DNA of 26,683 bases from Bordetella parapertussis (GTDB lineage: Bacteria > Pseudomonadota > Gammaproteobacteria > Burkholderiales > Burkholderiaceae_C). The position numbers were made by a program, and so were the translations under genes. The DNA lies in the NCBI GenBank assembly GCA_945882755.1, contig CAMCWS010000019.1, positions 1-26,683 on the forward strand, given 5' to 3'. This document shows positions 23,490 to 26,683 of the stretch, piece after piece (position 1 is the first letter of the stretch; each line of letters opens with the position of its first letter). Below the pieces are notes generated by a model. That model made no database searches. It saw only the letters and a program-made list of their open reading frames with translations, and was not told where the DNA came from.

Positions 23490-23519
23490 GGCAATTTCCT
23501 CTGAATGGGTACAAGCTAT

Positions 23520-23546
23520 GAATCGGCGCACAGTGGCGCTTCTTTA
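23520..23546 (-). promoter_or_regulatory. Sigma-28 promoter of the flgP-flgT-LysM-FliK-like-FhlB unit
   Basis: On the minus strand, TAAA (23543-23546) and GCCGATTC (23520-23527) are spaced by exactly 15 nt, the best sigma-28 match in the window. The start would be near 23513, about 24 nt before the flgP ATG. The tight gene spacing downstream (10-20 nt or less) implies that it drives all five genes. Confidence 0.85.
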
Positions 23547-23622
23547 AGGCCATTCATCCTTTTAGTTGGAATACTTTTGGCGACTTGCCCAATTAGCCCC
23601 ATGCGTCACAATCTTGGCAAGC

Positions 23623-24738
23623 ATGAAGCAACCCTCACATTTCATCGGTAACAGCCCGATCGCGCAAGCCCTGCGCCGCCTGATCTCCACCATTGCCAAC
23701 TCCGCTGCCACGGTTCTTATCACGGGTGAAAGCGGTACGGGCAAGGAGTTGTTGGCGCGTTCATTGCACGAACAATCCGACCGTTTGGGCGGCTCATTTG
23801 TACCTATAAATTGCTCAGCTATACCCAAAGAATTATTAGAAAGTGAACTCTTTGGTCACCGCAAAGGTTCCTTCACTGGCGCAGTGGCCGACCGCATTGG
23901 ACGCTTTGAGTTGGCGCATGGTGGCACCATTTTTTTAGATGAAATCGGCGATATGTCGCTGGATATGCAGGTGAAGTTGCTGCGTGTGCTGCAAGAGCGG
24001 GTGATTGACCCCGTGGGCTCGACACGGCAAATTCCCATCGATGTTCGTGTCATTGCCGCCACACACCGCGATTTAGAAGCAGAAATTCAAGCCGGACGCT
24101 TCCGCGAAGATTTGTACTATCGACTTAATGTCTTGCCTGTGGTCACACCACCCCTGCGCGAACGCCCCCAAGACATTCCAGAGCTGCTGAATTTTTACGC
24201 CGCTCACTACAAAGCCCCGCATTCCCATGCGATTCGTTTCAACCCCGCGTTTTTAGACGCCCTCACGAATTACGCTTGGCCTGGCAATGTGCGTGAACTG
24301 ACGAATTTGATGGACCGCTTCAGCACTTTGTACGCCGGTCAAGAGTTGGATATGCGTTCGATTCCACCTAGCTTGCTACCCAAGGGCTTGGTGCCGGTGC
24401 AAGAAAGCATGTTGCTGCAAATGGGGCCATGCATTTCTCAAGACATGACGCCACCGCCCGAGGTGCTGGCTGAAATGAACGAATCCGCCAGCATGGTGGA
24501 CCAACCCGAGCCCCAAGACAACGAGATCGAGAGCATCATCATGTTGGCGCAAGGCATGCCGCATTTGCCACCAGAAGGCATGTCGCTCAAAGACCGCTTG
24601 GCTGAAATTGAGCGCAACATCATTGAGCAAGCTTTGGAGCGCTCACAAGGCAATGTCTCGCGCACCGCCAAACTCTTAAACCTTCAGCGCACCACCTTGA
24701 TCGAGAAGATCAACAAATACGACCTGCGAACCGCCTAA
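23623..24738 (+). CDS. FleQ/FlrA-type sigma-54 activator without N-terminal regulatory domain
   Basis: From ATG at 23623 the product is 371 aa. The AAA+ domain fills about residues 5-235, with Walker A GESGTGKE at 35-42, the sigma-54 contact loop as GSFTGA at 82-87, and Walker B TIFLDEIGD at 102-110. A Fis-type helix-turn-helix ends the protein (NVSRTAKLLNLQRTTLIEKI). LPPEGMSLKDRLAEIERNII before it resembles the same region of Pseudomonas FleQ, the master flagellar regulator. The N-terminal domain of about 120 residues in FleQ is absent, and no remnant is readable upstream. The post-Walker A segment reads KELLARS, where FleQ has KExxxRN (a c-di-GMP contact, from memory). It likely activates the three sigma-54 promoters here. 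An in-frame TTG at 23566 is less likely. Confidence 0.88.
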   Translation: MKQPSHFIGNSPIAQALRRLISTIANSAATVLITGESGTGKELLARSLHEQSDRLGGSFVPINCSAIPKELLESELFGHRKGSFTGAVADRIGRFELAHGGTIFLDEIGDMSLDMQVKLLRVLQERVIDPVGSTRQIPIDVRVIAATHRDLEAEIQAGRFREDLYYRLNVLPVVTPPLRERPQDIPELLNFYAAHYKAPHSHAIRFNPAFLDALTNYAWPGNVRELTNLMDRFSTLYAGQELDMRSIPPSLLPKGLVPVQESMLLQMGPCISQDMTPPPEVLAEMNESASMVDQPEPQDNEIESIIMLAQGMPHLPPEGMSLKDRLAEIERNIIEQALERSQGNVSRTAKLLNLQRTTLIEKINKYDLRTA

Positions 24739-24751
24739 GGTTTATTTAGGC
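24733..24751. terminator. Small hairpin spanning the convergent stop codons of fleQ-like gene and motB
   Basis: GCCTAA and TTAGGC form a 6 bp stem with a 7 nt loop. It includes the stop codon of the activator gene and touches that of motB. The genes converge with only 3 nt between them, so this may be a shared bidirectional terminator. There is no T run on either side, so support is modest. Confidence 0.3.
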
Positions 24752-25839
24752 TCTTGGTTGAGCACCGTGATGCTCATGCGACGGTTGCGCGGATCAAACT
24801 TGTCCTTGGGATTGAACGGATCGGTATCGGCCACACCCTCGATGCGTTTAAAGCGCTCTTCCTTGATGCCTTTTTTCTGCAAAATTTGACGCGTGGCCTC
24901 GGCACGATCTGCCGACAGCGACCAGTTATTTTTGCCTTCAGGATTTTGGAAGGGAACCGCATCAGTGTGACCGCGGATGGCCACCTTGTTGGGCATATCA
25001 CCCAAAGAGGCCGCCACTTCGCCGATCAAGGCCGCTGCCTTGCCTTGCATGCCCACACCGCCACTGGGGAACATGGCGAAGTCAGCGTTGTCGATGATCT
25101 CAATACGCAAGCCGTCTTGGTCGCGGCTGATCGCCACTTTGTCTTTCAAGCTTTCGAACTTTTTGTTTTCCGACAATTTTTCTTTCAGCTCTTGTTCGAG
25201 TTTTTCAAAGTTTTCTTTGTCTTCTTGTTCCGCCGCAGCTTTGCGCTCGGCTTTGCTCATTTTTTCAGGATCAGAGCCGCCTTCACCCTGACCCTGACCG
25301 CCTTCGCCAGCGCCTTTTCCTTCGCCTTTGCCGCCAGAAGTGGGGTCTTTGGCCTCGTTTTCATTTTCGGGGCCAGGTTCGGTGTCGGGGTTGGGGCCGC
25401 CCTCAGACCTGGGCGTCAAGCGCTCGAGCAAGCCGGTTTGGCGCGAACCATAAGGAAAGGCATCGGGGTCGATGATGGAACGACCACCCAAGACGCCGTT
25501 GGAGCCCGCCAGTTGACCCACAGGCGTCAAGCTGTGCGAGGTGGGTTTGAAATAGTCGGCAATGCTTTTGCGTTGGTCGGCGTTGGACGCACCCAGCAAC
25601 CACATCAACAAAAAGAACGCCATCATGGCGGTCATCATGTCGGCCAGCGCAATCTTCCAAGCGCCACCGTGGGCACCGCCATGGCCATCTTCGATCTTCT
25701 TGATGATGATGACGGGCGCCAGACCCTCGGCTGCAGGCGGTGCCGCTTCAGCCGCAGGTGGCGCATCGGGTGGCGCGTCCGGCGAAGCATCAGCGCCAGC
25801 GGCGGCGGGGTCTTCCTTGGCGGCTTGTTCCTCAGCCAT
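24742..25839 (-). CDS. motB: Flagellar stator protein MotB with long charged insert
   Basis: MotB anchors the stator to peptidoglycan and carries the ion-binding aspartate. The 365 aa product has an Ala/Pro-rich cytoplasmic tail (1-40) and a single membrane helix at about 62-83 (IALADMMTAMMAFFLLMWLL), in which D67 is the expected ion-binding residue. The plug and linker region follows. An OmpA-like domain covers about 245-360, with KVAIRGHTDAVPF and LSADRAEATRQIL. Between them, residues 145-235 form a Gly/Glu/Lys-rich low-complexity stretch and coiled coil (AERKAAAEQEDKENFEKLEQ), longer than in enterobacterial MotB (about 308 aa). It starts 2 nt after motA, so the two are translationally coupled. 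Confidence 0.96.
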   Translation of the reverse strand: MAEEQAAKEDPAAAGADASPDAPPDAPPAAEAAPPAAEGLAPVIIIKKIEDGHGGAHGGAWKIALADMMTAMMAFFLLMWLLGASNADQRKSIADYFKPTSHSLTPVGQLAGSNGVLGGRSIIDPDAFPYGSRQTGLLERLTPRSEGGPNPDTEPGPENENEAKDPTSGGKGEGKGAGEGGQGQGEGGSDPEKMSKAERKAAAEQEDKENFEKLEQELKEKLSENKKFESLKDKVAISRDQDGLRIEIIDNADFAMFPSGGVGMQGKAAALIGEVAASLGDMPNKVAIRGHTDAVPFQNPEGKNNWSLSADRAEATRQILQKKGIKEERFKRIEGVADTDPFNPKDKFDPRNRRMSITVLNQEPK

Positions 25840-25841
25840 GG

Positions 25842-26683
25842 TTACTTGCCTCGCATACCGTCAAAAATTTCACCAAACGAAGGTTTGTTGTGGTGATTGA
25901 TCACCGATCGGGCAGCTTCAATCACGAGGGGCATGGGGTGGCCATGCAAATTCGCCACGATCAGCTGTTGGACGCATTTGAAAATTTCACCATCTTCTTC
26001 GACCACTTGAGCAATGCGAATGGCAAATGGACCGGCAATACCATAGGCTAACAACACGCCCATGAAGGTACCGACCAGCGCTGAACCAATCAGGGCGCCC
26101 AACACCGGTGGAGGCTGGTCAATCGCACCCATGGTTTTCACCACACCCAACACGCAAGCCACAATGCCCAGCGCAGGCAAAGCGCCCTCCATACTGGCCC
26201 AGAAAGTCGCGTTCATGCCCTCATGGTGTTGGTGGTTTTTAATAGAAGCTGTCATCACGTCTTCCACCGCATAAGGACTTAAATTGCCCGATGACACCAC
26301 CATCAAACGGATGGTGTCACAAATCATGTCCAACAAGGCATGGTCTTGCAAAATGGGGGGGTATTCGGCAAAGATGGCGCTGGACTCGGGATTCTCGATA
26401 TGAGGCTCCAGCGCAACAGCGCCTTCGGCTTTAAGCGTTTTTAATATCTTCGAGACCACCAAGATGATCGCTAGATAGTCCTCCTTGTGGTACTTGGGGC
26501 CTTTGAAAACCTTGCCTGCCGCTGCGAACCCAGTGCCAACGCCTGCCTTGCTGTTGCCGATCAAAGCAGCACCAACAGCTGCACCGAAAATGGACACAAA
26601 CTCGAAAGGAGCCGCCTTGATAATAGGGGCCATGTCGCCGCCGTGGACAATGTACACGCCAAAAACGCAAGCGAACAAAACAA
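25842..26683 (-). CDS. motA: Flagellar stator protein MotA (N-terminus cut by window edge)
   Basis: MotA forms the ion channel and torque-generating part of the stator in the inner membrane. The frame runs open to the right edge, giving about 280 codons. Only roughly 10-15 residues of the first helix are missing, and a TTG at 26678 is internal rather than the start. Helix 1 ends in FACVFGVYIVHGG, followed by the typical PFEFVSIFGAAVGAALIGNS. The cytoplasmic loop carries the rotor-contact region. Helices 3 and 4 include the conserved prolines in ALPALGIVACVLGVV and AYGIAGPFAIRIAQ. It resembles proton-type MotA rather than short PomA, but ion choice cannot be settled from sequence alone. The promoter lies outside the window. 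Confidence 0.95.
   Translation of the reverse strand, partial: VLFACVFGVYIVHGGDMAPIIKAAPFEFVSIFGAAVGAALIGNSKAGVGTGFAAAGKVFKGPKYHKEDYLAIILVVSKILKTLKAEGAVALEPHIENPESSAIFAEYPPILQDHALLDMICDTIRLMVVSSGNLSPYAVEDVMTASIKNHQHHEGMNATFWASMEGALPALGIVACVLGVVKTMGAIDQPPPVLGALIGSALVGTFMGVLLAYGIAGPFAIRIAQVVEEDGEIFKCVQQLIVANLHGHPMPLVIEAARSVINHHNKPSFGEIFDGMRGK

Noticed and set aside
23566..23583. Possible sigma-54 promoter ahead of the activator gene (GG and GC ten bases apart)
   Set aside because: Only the GG/GC dinucleotides fit; the rest of the -24 and -12 elements does not match, unlike the three good sites elsewhere in the window.
24754..25896. Open frame of 380 codons on the plus strand opposite motB
   Set aside because: It mirrors the low-complexity and helical part of motB, is Phe/Arg-rich and has no family features; motB on the other strand is certain.

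Overview
The window is a near-continuous block of flagellar genes from a flagellated, Gram-negative proteobacterium. Lol-type lipoprotein signals, P and L rings, FlgM/FlgN, and the sigma-54 plus sigma-28 promoters all fit that. The gene order, frequent TTG leucine codons and the flagellin, hook and MotA sequences point to a betaproteobacterium, probably Burkholderiales. This placement rests on protein style and is not proven. Every gene I recognise belongs to the flagellum. There is no tRNA, rRNA, insertion sequence, CRISPR array or phage gene.

Layout from left to right. (1) 1-3963, minus strand: late filament genes, namely a flagellin cut by the left edge, flaG, fliD and flgL. fliC, flaG and fliD each have their own sigma-28 type promoter. 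(2) 3978-16637, minus strand: the structural operon flgB-C-D-E-F-G-H-I-J-K-L, read from right to left behind a consensus sigma-54 promoter at 16714-16729. It contains an exceptionally large hook protein (FlgE, 1423 aa), a large FlgK (936 aa), a FlgJ with no peptidoglycan hydrolase domain, and a terminator-like hairpin between flgF and flgG. (3) 16820-18022, minus strand: a LysM plus lysozyme-like protein without a signal peptide, probably the missing FlgJ hydrolase. It is divergent from flgA (18070-18840, plus strand), and the two have interlocked sigma-54 promoters. (4) 18972-19725, plus strand: flgM-flgN behind a sigma-28 promoter. (5) 19722-23489, minus strand: a five-gene unit read as flgP-like, flgT-like, a LysM protein, a FliK-like protein and an FlhB C-terminal-domain protein, behind a near-perfect sigma-28 promoter. 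(6) 23623-24738, plus strand: a FleQ/FlrA-type sigma-54 activator lacking its N-terminal regulatory domain. (7) 24742-26683, minus strand: motB and motA, the latter cut by the right edge.

The genes suggest a simple hierarchy. The FleQ-like activator and sigma-54 would drive the rod, hook, ring and hydrolase genes. FlgM would hold sigma-28 until the hook is complete. Sigma-28 would then drive flagellin, FlaG, FliD, FlgMN and the FlgP/FlgT unit. FlgP and FlgT build the outer-membrane-associated H ring in Vibrio, so this motor may carry extra periplasmic or outer-membrane rings. The most unusual points are the giant repeat-bearing hook protein, the split FlgJ function, and the sigma-28-driven accessory operon that joins H-ring-like proteins to a FliK/FlhB-like secretion-control pair.
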